Assembly (NCBI GenBank): GCA_964544765.1
Contig: CAZJDM010000016.1
Span: 1-42,771, forward strand
DNA from: CAZJDM01 sp964544765
GTDB lineage: Bacteria > Bdellovibrionota_B > Oligoflexia > CAYFLR01
DNA: 42,771 bases
Direction: 5' to 3'
Below are positions 19,480 to 27,102 of this stretch, piece by piece (the stretch's first letter is position 1; every line of letters starts with the position of its first letter). Position numbers and translations under genes: made by a program. The notes below the pieces were generated by a model, which saw nothing but the letters and a program-made list of their open reading frames with translations, had not been told where the DNA came from and did no database searches.

Positions 19480-20448
19480 ATGAAAATTTTTACTGCACCA
19501 GATTATATAGAGCGTTATGAGGACCAACTACTAATAGACAGAATTATCCAAGCACGTAAATCATTTTCACCTCTATTGCATCGTCCCACCATGACTCCTT
19601 TTCGTGAGCCGTTATTATCAATACCGATATTTAAAACCAAGTGTATCCAACTTGATCAACCAGCAGTAATTATTGGTGATTCAAAAGAATTCAAAGCAAA
19701 TGAATTGGCCCTTTTTAAAAAAGCTGCCCAAGCTTTTGTCCCATGGAAAAAAGGTCCATTTACATTATTTGATATAAACATTGATACAGAATGGCGCTCA
19801 AACCTTAAATGGGAACGTTTTTTTCCTCATCTTAAGCAATTAAAAGGTAGTCGTATTGCGGATATTGGCTGCCACAATGGTTATTTCATGTTTCGAATGG
19901 CCCATTATCAACCAGAACTTATTATTGGCTTTGAACCACATCCCAGGCATTATTACAATTTTCAGCTAATGCAGAATTATGCTCAAATTTCCAATGTACA
20001 TTACGAAATATTTGATGCTGATCAGATTTCTCATTATCCATCTTTTTTTGATCATATCTTTTGTTTAGGTCTGCTCTATCATTTGGTTGACCCAATTGGG
20101 ACCTTAAAGAAATTTCATAATGCATTACGAACCGGGGGAAAAATCATTGTTGACTGTCAGGGAGTAGAAGGCAATGATCCTATTGCTTTTGTTCCCGGTG
20201 GTCGATATGCTAATGCCCGAGGAATATGGTTTTTACCAACCCTTCCTTGTTTAAAGACCTGGCTCAGAAGATCGGGTTTTAAAGATATCAAATGCTTTTA
20301 TGCCAAACCCCTTGATTCATCAGAACAACGAGCCACCAAATGGGCTCCGATTAAAAGTTTAGAGGACTTTTTAGATCCCAAGGACCGCAGCAAAACCATC
20401 GAGGGTTACCCTGCACCCATACGCTTCTACCTGACAGCATCAAAATAA
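19480..20448 (+). CDS. cmoB: tRNA U34 carboxymethyltransferase CmoB
   Basis: 322 residues, close to the 323 of E. coli CmoB. It uses carboxy-S-adenosylmethionine to turn 5-hydroxyuridine into 5-oxyacetyluridine at the tRNA wobble position. Supporting sequence: the substrate-binding region WRSNLKWERFFPHL, the nucleotide-binding loop DIGCHNGYF, FCLGLLYHLVDP, and the very typical end DRSKTIEGYPAP. A TTG at 19462 would add six residues, but the ATG at 19480 fits the family start better. The partner genes cmoA (which makes the cofactor) and trhO/trhP are not in the window. Confidence 0.95.
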   Translation: MKIFTAPDYIERYEDQLLIDRIIQARKSFSPLLHRPTMTPFREPLLSIPIFKTKCIQLDQPAVIIGDSKEFKANELALFKKAAQAFVPWKKGPFTLFDINIDTEWRSNLKWERFFPHLKQLKGSRIADIGCHNGYFMFRMAHYQPELIIGFEPHPRHYYNFQLMQNYAQISNVHYEIFDADQISHYPSFFDHIFCLGLLYHLVDPIGTLKKFHNALRTGGKIIVDCQGVEGNDPIAFVPGGRYANARGIWFLPTLPCLKTWLRRSGFKDIKCFYAKPLDSSEQRATKWAPIKSLEDFLDPKDRSKTIEGYPAPIRFYLTASK

Positions 20449-20705
20449 CTCTATACAGCCAGAAAAACATTGACAAATTAACATTTAGTTATTAAAAGAA
20501 TAAGCCATGTTTAGCCTAAATGGTAGATAGTTTATATTTTGCTTTTGTATCAATAAATTTGCATTAATCAAATCTACTTATACCTAGTTGATATTGATTA
20601 GTAATTAGCATAGTTTAGGTAATGATTAGGTAATGGTATAAATAATAGTTAAGTAATTGAGTTGAAGCTAAGAAACAATAAATAATTAATCAGGAGGAAT
20701 AGGCA

Positions 20706-21755
20706 ATGAAGAAATTAAATTGTAGGAATAATTCAAATTTAGCGCTATTACTTGCGGTTATAGTATTTAGTATAAGTTTTTGGTCAGGATGTGAAGATAA
20801 AAAATCAGGCGATTATAAATTAGTTCTAAAACTCAGTCATGTATTTAACCAAAAAGAACAACTCACAAAGTCAATGGATGCGGCCGCAGCTAGTATCTAT
20901 AAGAAAACAAACGGAGCAATTGAAATTCAGACCTACCCACAAGGACAAATTGCTACCTATAAAGAAGGTATGGAGCAAGTAGTAAGAGGAGCTAATTTTA
21001 TTTCGGTTGAAGATCCCTCATATCTGGGAGACTATGTGCCAGAATTTACAGCTCTGGTGGGTCCAATGTTATACAATACCTATGACGAATATCTAGAAAT
21101 AGTAAAAACACCTCTTGTCAAAAGTTGGATAAAGAAAGCCGAAGAAACAGGTATAAAGGTTCTTTCGCTTACTTATATATTTGGATTTAGAAATGTCATT
21201 ACCAAAAAAGAAATTAAAACACCCAAAGATCTGCAAGGTGTAAAATTAAGAACACCTGGAAGCAAATTATTCATAGAAACATTAAATGCCATGGGAGCAA
21301 CCGCAACACCACTCCCCTGGGGAGAAACATTTAGCGCCTTGCAACAAGGTGTCGTTGAAGGTTTAGAAGGTTCGGAATTTACCAATATTGGAACAAAAGT
21401 CTATGAAACAGGTGTAACAAATGTAGCTTTAACCAGTCATTTCTTAGGAACATGTGCAGTTTCTATATCTATGAAAGTATGGAACAAAATACCAGCAAAA
21501 TACCAAGCAATCATTGCTCAAGAGTTTGCATCAGAAGCTGTAAATAACGTTAATATTTTAAAGGCTCAACATGCTGATGTTGTAAAAGAATTAAAATCAC
21601 TTGGTGTTAAATTTAATGAAGTTGATAAAGAAGCATTTACCAAAGCTACCGTAGGACTTTATAAAACATTGCCAGGATTAAATATTAAAATGTACAACCA
21701 AATTCAAAACGAATTGGCAACAATCAGAAAAACAAATAAAACCACTGCATTATAA
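20706..21755 (+). CDS. dctP: TRAP transporter solute-binding protein, DctP family
   Basis: 349 residues. It captures an organic acid outside the inner membrane and passes it to DctQM. The N-terminus is a lipoprotein signal (hydrophobic run then SGC at about residues 27-29), so the protein is membrane-tethered rather than free. Family features: LKLSHVFN near the start, the PQGQIATYKEGMEQV helix, the KTPKDLQGVKLRTPGS segment with its conserved Arg, and PLPWGETFSALQQGVVEGLEG. The start has a strong AGGAGG site 9 bases upstream (20691-20696). It is the first gene of a dctP-dctQ-dctM operon. The substrate cannot be read from the sequence. Confidence 0.95.
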   Translation: MKKLNCRNNSNLALLLAVIVFSISFWSGCEDKKSGDYKLVLKLSHVFNQKEQLTKSMDAAAASIYKKTNGAIEIQTYPQGQIATYKEGMEQVVRGANFISVEDPSYLGDYVPEFTALVGPMLYNTYDEYLEIVKTPLVKSWIKKAEETGIKVLSLTYIFGFRNVITKKEIKTPKDLQGVKLRTPGSKLFIETLNAMGATATPLPWGETFSALQQGVVEGLEGSEFTNIGTKVYETGVTNVALTSHFLGTCAVSISMKVWNKIPAKYQAIIAQEFASEAVNNVNILKAQHADVVKELKSLGVKFNEVDKEAFTKATVGLYKTLPGLNIKMYNQIQNELATIRKTNKTTAL

Positions 21756-21858
21756 TGACAGTAATAATTACAATTAAAATTACTTAATTGTAAATTATGT
21801 AATTTTTTTAAATTTATAAATTGTTTATTAATGATCGAAATAAAAAAAGAGAAATTCT

Positions 21859-22371
21859 ATGCCAACTGTACTAAACAAATTTCTAAAAAATTTTGAAGAA
21901 TTGTTGAGCGGTTTCTTTATTGTAGTAATGGTTTCTATTGTTATTATGAATGTTATTCTTAGATATGTTTTTAATAAAGGATTGTTCTGGGCGGAAGAAG
22001 TAGCGACAATCAGTTTTGTATGGGCCGTTTTCGTTGGTGCCAGCGCGACATACAAAAATAGGATGGATGTTGGAATCGACTTTTTGGTAACAAGAACCTC
22101 AACTAAAGTTCAAAATTTTCTTAGATTAATCATAGATATTTTATTACTTGTTATTAATGGTTACATTTTTTATTTAGCCATTGTTTTTACTAAAATTGGG
22201 TTTATCAGACCGACCGCTGTTCTTGGTATTTCATCCGCATACGTTAATTCGGCTCTAATCTTTGGATTTGGATTAATAACGATGCATACAATTAGATTTA
22301 TAATAAAAGATCTTAAAAACGTAAAGAATGTAAAAATTATTACAAATGTTCTAGGTGAAACAGCGGGATAA
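21859..22371 (+). CDS. dctQ: TRAP transporter small permease, DctQ family
   Basis: 170 residues with four predicted membrane helices. The pattern of the family is present: an N-terminal helix followed by VILRYVFNKGLFWAEEVA, then a helix with VWAVFVGASATYKNRMDVGID. It pairs with DctM to form the sodium-driven permease. It lies about 100 bases after dctP and 20 bases before dctM, in the same direction. Confidence 0.94.
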   Translation: MPTVLNKFLKNFEELLSGFFIVVMVSIVIMNVILRYVFNKGLFWAEEVATISFVWAVFVGASATYKNRMDVGIDFLVTRTSTKVQNFLRLIIDILLLVINGYIFYLAIVFTKIGFIRPTAVLGISSAYVNSALIFGFGLITMHTIRFIIKDLKNVKNVKIITNVLGETAG

Positions 22372-22391
22372 TATTATCGGGAGAAATCAGT

Positions 22392-23672
22392 GTGGCATAT
22401 TTACCGGTTTTAATCGTATTTTTATTATATTTCTCAAGTATTCCAATTGCATTTGCATTATTTGCTTCAGCAATTGTTTATTTTACATTTATTAATGTAG
22501 GAATGCCGCCTGATTTAATATTACAAAAATTTATAACCGCTACAGCTTCATTTCCATTGTTGGCATTACCATTTTTTATTATGGCCGGTTCGGTTATGAA
22601 CTATTCCGGAATTAGCAACAAATTAATGAAAATGGCGGAAGTACTTACAGGGCACATGACAGGTGGACTGGCACAAGTTAATATCGTATTAAGTACAATG
22701 ATGGGGGGCGTGTCAGGGTCTGCAAATGCCGATGCAGCCATGCAGAGCAAAATACTCGTTCCGGAAATGGAAAAGAGAGGTTACAGCAAATCTTTTTCAT
22801 CAGCCATTACAGCAGCATCTTCAGCTATTTCGCCTATTATTCCACCAGGAATTAATATGATTATTTATGCGCTTATTGCCCAGGTTTCTGTGGGTAAGAT
22901 GTTTGCGGCTGGATATGTACCCGGTTTAATTATGGCCGCGGCTCTAATGGTAACAGTATCAATTATTTCCAAGAAGCGTGATTATAAACCTTCAAGAGAA
23001 ACCAGAGCGACCTTTAAAGAAGTTCTGATCCAACTTAAAGAATCAATATGGTCACTTGCTTTGCCATTTGGAGTTATTTTAGGATTACGTTTTGGTCTTT
23101 TTACACCGACTGAAGCAGGTGCCATGGCTGTATTGGCATCGATACTAATTGGTTTCTTTGTATATAAGGAACTAAAAATCAAAGATTTTGTTCCCATTCT
23201 AAGGGATACTATATATGGCACGGGAACAGTAGTTTTGATAATTGTGTCAGCCTCAGTATTTGGTTACTATATGAACTGGGAACGTATTCCACAAACACTC
23301 ACCGGTATATTACTTGGAATAACAACCAACAAATATGTTATGTTAGCAATTTTAAACCTATTACTTTTAATCATGGGAATGTTTTTAGAAGGCGGAGCGG
23401 CCCTAATTATAGTGGCTCCGTTAGTTGTTCCCGTAGTTGTTGACCTTGGAGTTGATCCAATTCATTTTGGTATGATCATTATTGTAAATATAATGATTGG
23501 AGGAGTTACCCCACCATTTGGTTCGATGATGTTTACAACTTGTTCAGTTACTAAATCATCAGTTGCGAACTTTGTTACCGAAATTTGGCCGTTTATTATC
23601 GCTCTTCTTATTTCCTTAATAATAACAACCTACGCCACCAACATCATTATGTTCTTACCTGATTTAATGTGA
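22392..23672 (+). CDS. dctM: TRAP transporter large permease, DctM family
   Basis: 426 residues, the usual length. It is a polytopic membrane protein with family marks GGVSGSANADAAM, SAISPIIPPGINMIIYA and GGVTPPFGSMMF, the segments that form the transport core in solved TRAP permeases. The start is GTG at 22392 with GGGAG (22379-22383) 8 bases before it. It ends the operon; a hairpin follows directly. Confidence 0.95.
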   Translation: MAYLPVLIVFLLYFSSIPIAFALFASAIVYFTFINVGMPPDLILQKFITATASFPLLALPFFIMAGSVMNYSGISNKLMKMAEVLTGHMTGGLAQVNIVLSTMMGGVSGSANADAAMQSKILVPEMEKRGYSKSFSSAITAASSAISPIIPPGINMIIYALIAQVSVGKMFAAGYVPGLIMAAALMVTVSIISKKRDYKPSRETRATFKEVLIQLKESIWSLALPFGVILGLRFGLFTPTEAGAMAVLASILIGFFVYKELKIKDFVPILRDTIYGTGTVVLIIVSASVFGYYMNWERIPQTLTGILLGITTNKYVMLAILNLLLLIMGMFLEGGAALIIVAPLVVPVVVDLGVDPIHFGMIIIVNIMIGGVTPPFGSMMFTTCSVTKSSVANFVTEIWPFIIALLISLIITTYATNIIMFLPDLM

Positions 23673-23673
23673 T

Positions 23674-23704
23674 GTAAAATTACTTATATTTTCTCTAATT
23701 TTAC
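23674..23704 (+). terminator. Hairpin directly after dctM
   Basis: Perfect 9-bp inverted repeat (GTAAAATTA and TAATTTTAC) with a 13-base loop, starting one base after the dctM stop codon. The stem is AT-rich and no clean T-run follows, so it may be a weak terminator or an mRNA end stabiliser. Confidence 0.4.
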
Positions 23705-23722
23705 GACTATGCTTTATTTATG

Positions 23723-24286
23723 CTAATACATCCAAATCGGAGAGATTTCTCTTTCAATAGGTTTACCGTTTATTACTTGCCTGTAAACACCGACTCGAAC
23801 TCTATACATCAAATCTAACTGAGGGTAATTATCGGGCAGATGATACAATGCTAAATATTTTAATGATTCTAATTCTACGACAGTCGGCAACTTATACAAC
23901 CGTCCTCCTCTTTCGTACCAATCACTATCTATGCTATCTTTCCAGATTTTGTAATCTTCCATATTTATATCAGCGATGGAATCATAAAAACTTACTCCGT
24001 CTCCCAACCCGATTGACAATATGCCTCAATATGACCATAATGGGGATTATCTTTTGTTCTTTTAAAATAATACAGAACCAACGATATTAGTTCCTCAAAT
24101 CTTCGAACCATTTAGAAAAGCTACCCTAAAAATTTCTTCAGCCAGTGTTTTGGTTGGGTATCCACCGATTCTTTCAAAGGTCCAGCGCAATAAAGGATAC
24201 CTGTCATACAATTGATTCAACCTTCTCCCCGGCAAATCAAAGGTATTTTGAATATCCATCTGAGGATAAAAAGGCAAAAAAACCAT
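23723..24286 (-). pseudogene. Remains of an unrecognised gene, broken by at least two frame changes
   Basis: Read on the minus strand, three protein-like pieces join end to end in different frames. The first has RLNQLYDRYPLLRWTFERIG and ends in a stop near 24095. The second, in another frame from about 24110, has FEELISLVLYYFKRT and HIEAYCQSGWETE, then a stop. The third has VSFYDSIADINMEDYKIW and LYKLPTVVELESLKYLALYH and ends at 23723. All three look like normal folded protein, unlike chance frames, so one ancestral gene of at least 185 codons with two frameshifts is the simplest reading. Sequencing error in a single read set is the alternative. The 5' frame is open further right, to about 24390, as low-complexity sequence. 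Function not recognised. Confidence 0.6.
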
Positions 24287-24629
24287 ATCTCCAGGAGATT
24301 CAACATCATCAGGCCATAGAGGTGACTTGATTAGCTTGATTAGCTTGATGACTAGTTTGACTAAGCAGAACTAATCTATGACAGATAATAATATAAAATA
24401 AACCAAGAATAATACTTAATGATAAGTATCTAATAACTGATAAAATAAAGCACATAACACCAAACTTCTCTTAAATATCAAAGATATGCAGATAAATAGA
24501 CTGAGGCTTATCTGTTCGGTAAATCCTAATTGACCTCGACTTTGAAGCTTTCTAATACATATGAATATATAGTTCAAGCTATTATTGAATATCTTAAGTT
24601 TATCAAGGAAGTACGGTTTAACATTCTAT
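24287..24629. other. Non-coding, AT-rich stretch
   Basis: No convincing gene, RNA or hairpin. The left part carries three short direct repeats of the type TTGATTAGC (about 24331-24355), next to the 5' end of the broken gene. The remainder is downstream of the aldolase gene. Confidence 0.5.
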
Positions 24630-25919
24630 TTAATCATCAAAATCACCTTCAGGACCTTCATTCTTATCAAGACCTTTGGCTCGTTCAATAATTTTATCTC
24701 GGGACCATTGATCCGCATCTTCAATTTTCTCCGCGTTTGGACCTAAATCGTATGAATTGGCCTTTAAAATAGCATCGATTGCCATATCTGCAGAATCCTG
24801 ACCATTAAAAACTTCGGTCATCATACGATAAGCAAAATCTTCTACTCTCTTACACATACGATCACGGATATTTTGGGGTAGTGCCATTAGTTTATTTTCA
24901 AATGGTAGATTGAGTTTCTTATAATTTCCACCCTCCCAGCCTTGAGCATCTGCATAGGAAGTTATTTCGTCCCACATTTCTTCTGTAACTCCTTCGTCCT
25001 TTACCTTTACAAATCTTCCGTCTTTGATGGTGGCATTACCATAATCATTAACTTCAAGTCCCCAAGATATCATTTGTAATGCGGTTGCAACATTAGCCTT
25101 GGTAGTACGAGTTCTAGAAGCGATTTCCCTTAACCGGTTGGAATCATTACCTGAAGTTCCATGCTGAGCACCTGATACTTTATAAGGAGATAGTGATTCA
25201 TGAATCTTAGCGGTCAAATCAACATTTATACCTTCGCCGCTAGCTTCAATACCATGAGTTGTACCATTATTTAACGCAATCCAATCAGGAAAAATCCCAT
25301 GAGCATTCAAACCCTTGATCAGAAAAGAAGCTTCCTCAGGGGTAGATAATCCAGATGTTCCTTTTATTTCACCTACTTCAGTTTCATAACCGGACCATGC
25401 TGGAAAAAGTTTGTTTAATTCAATACTATTTAATAAATTTTGATCATCCGGTAGATGAGATGCATCAATAGCAATGCTGGTCATGCCCGCTTCAAACATA
25501 GTAGGTATTTCTACTCTGGCCTGATCCATATCGGCATCTTTTTTAATACCGTAATGATCAGCATGAATAGCTACTGGAACCGTGATACCCATTTCATTAC
25601 ATAACACGTCAACAATTCTGGCCATGTTCCAATAGTTCACACCACAATATGCATTTTGACCACCTTCTGATTTTGCGATCTCTATAATTACTGCGGAATT
25701 AGCTCTTTGCGCTGCGGCTAAAGCCCCCCGTATCGCGAAATAACTACGACCATTAGCAGCCATAGCGATAGCTTTGCCTTTAGCTCTCATAGCTCTATTT
25801 ATTACTTTACCACTGACTAGCAATGCTTTAGAATTAGGAAACAAAGATACTATATTGGGAGGTCTACCAACTTGTAAAGCCTTTTCAAATTCTGCAGAAT
25901 ATTTTTTCCCGTTACTCAT
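24630..25919 (-). CDS. Class II aldolase, fructose-bisphosphate aldolase-like
   Basis: 429 residues, longer than the 359 of E. coli FbaA. Metal-dependent TIM-barrel aldolase: the pair AIHADHYG supplies the catalytic Asp and a zinc ligand, GYETEVGEIKGTSG the Glu region, NGTTHG and GAQHGTSG the further His ligands and the phosphate-binding loop. The loop reads HGTSG rather than the usual HGGSG or HGASG, and the C-terminal 130 residues are longer than normal, so the substrate may be fructose 1,6-bisphosphate or a related sugar phosphate. ATG at 25919 with AGGAG about 8 bases upstream. It is a single-gene unit. The gap behind it (25920-26164) shows no gene. Confidence 0.85.
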   Translation of the reverse strand: MSNGKKYSAEFEKALQVGRPPNIVSLFPNSKALLVSGKVINRAMRAKGKAIAMAANGRSYFAIRGALAAAQRANSAVIIEIAKSEGGQNAYCGVNYWNMARIVDVLCNEMGITVPVAIHADHYGIKKDADMDQARVEIPTMFEAGMTSIAIDASHLPDDQNLLNSIELNKLFPAWSGYETEVGEIKGTSGLSTPEEASFLIKGLNAHGIFPDWIALNNGTTHGIEASGEGINVDLTAKIHESLSPYKVSGAQHGTSGNDSNRLREIASRTRTTKANVATALQMISWGLEVNDYGNATIKDGRFVKVKDEGVTEEMWDEITSYADAQGWEGGNYKKLNLPFENKLMALPQNIRDRMCKRVEDFAYRMMTEVFNGQDSADMAIDAILKANSYDLGPNAEKIEDADQWSRDKIIERAKGLDKNEGPEGDFDD

Positions 25920-26164
25920 AACTAAAACTCCTAAGTAAAATAATTGAAAAATATAAGGTTAATAAGCTTATTTAAATGTCTCCTGGAAACTACATCCTCT
26001 TTAAAACAAAGTAGTTGATCACACCTAAAAAGGCTTAAATGCTAGCACAATCTAAATAGCAAATAAACAATAATTATAAGAGAAATTATTCACGAAAGAA
26101 TACTTTTTTATCTCAGAAAAAGCAATCAATTTAAACTCCAACTCAAACGAATATCATAGTGTAT

Positions 26165-26812
26165 TCAGTTATTTTCAATATCCCGAACTTTCTGATCAAG
26201 TACCATCAATAGTTGTTGCACTGCATTTTCTCTATTCATAATACCACTAAATTGAGCTATGTAATTCTGGGCTACGCTAACCCCTTCAGCACTAATATCA
26301 GCTATTTTCCATTTTCCTCCGAGAAAAGATAGAGTAAAGAAGATGGGTTTTTCTACAGAGTAAACATTGACTATAGCTTTCACCCCAACACGACCATTGG
26401 GAATTGATTGAGGGTTTTCATAACTAATAACTGCGTTGTCGTAATTACTAATTAAAGCTATTTTACCCATAATGAAATTACCAGCAAGGATAGAAAGTCC
26501 TTTTACAATTTTGATTTTTTCACTTTCACCAATTGTTCTCCACTTATCAGCTCCAATACCACGAATTGCAATAGATAAAAAAGATATATTAGGAAAAATT
26601 CGTCTTTTAAATCGATCTAAATGTTCTTTAGGATCTTTAGTTGCTCTTAATATTACTAAAGCCTCATCCAAAGTAACTTGTACGATTCTTAAGGCATCAT
26701 TTTTGGCTGAATCTCCAGGAGCCATACCTTGAACCATCATATAATCTTGTCTCTGTTTACAAGCTGCTAATAAAAGCAATAAGCAAATAACTAATAAATT
26801 TATAATACGCAT
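26165..26812 (-). CDS. mlaC: MlaC/Ttg2D-like phospholipid-binding lipoprotein
   Basis: 215 residues from the ATG at 26812. A TTG 15 bases further up is a false start because an AGGAG ribosome site lies between the two. The signal ends in a lipobox (LLAAC), so this carrier is anchored, whereas E. coli MlaC is free in the periplasm. Family features: a central region with a conserved Trp and ISYEN-like strand, and the end segment GKWKIADISAEGVSVAQNY, very typical of PF05494 proteins that shuttle phospholipids between the two membranes. The other mla genes (mlaA, B, D, E, F) are not in the window. The upstream DNA carries a 139-bp inverted-repeat element. Confidence 0.85.
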   Translation of the reverse strand: MRIINLLVICLLLLLAACKQRQDYMMVQGMAPGDSAKNDALRIVQVTLDEALVILRATKDPKEHLDRFKRRIFPNISFLSIAIRGIGADKWRTIGESEKIKIVKGLSILAGNFIMGKIALISNYDNAVISYENPQSIPNGRVGVKAIVNVYSVEKPIFFTLSFLGGKWKIADISAEGVSVAQNYIAQFSGIMNRENAVQQLLMVLDQKVRDIENN

Positions 26813-26828
26813 GATGTCTCCTGTCAAA

Positions 26829-26967
26829 ATTGTGCGCTGGAAAATGTGGTGAAATATATAATAATGTTAAATTATCAATAACCTATAAGTTTTCATTCTT
26901 TGTTAATGAGTTAACTACTCTATATCAATCTGTTATATATATTTCACCACACTTTCCAGCGCACAAT
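26829..26967. repeat. 139-bp element with 32-bp inverted ends (MITE-like or dual operator)
   Basis: Arms 26829-26860 and 26936-26967 are reverse complements with one mismatch in 32. Each begins ATTGTGCGCTGGAAA and contains GTGGTGAAATATATA. The 75-base centre is AT-rich and codes for nothing. The element fills the space between the divergent mlaC-like and hypF genes. No clear target-site duplication is visible. A single related arm occurs at 17372-17417. Confidence 0.7.
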
Positions 26968-27102
26968 ACAAGTGAAAAATAATTTTGATATAGGACTAAT
27001 TTATTATTAATCAAATTGTTATTTATTATTATAGTTTTGTCAACAACAACTCTTACAAAAGACTTTTTTGACCTTCTTTACAAAATTATATAAAGCTAAA
27101 CT

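Noticed and set aside
26829..26967. The inverted-repeat element as a rho-independent terminator
   Set aside because: It lies between divergent starts, has a 75-base centre and no T-run.
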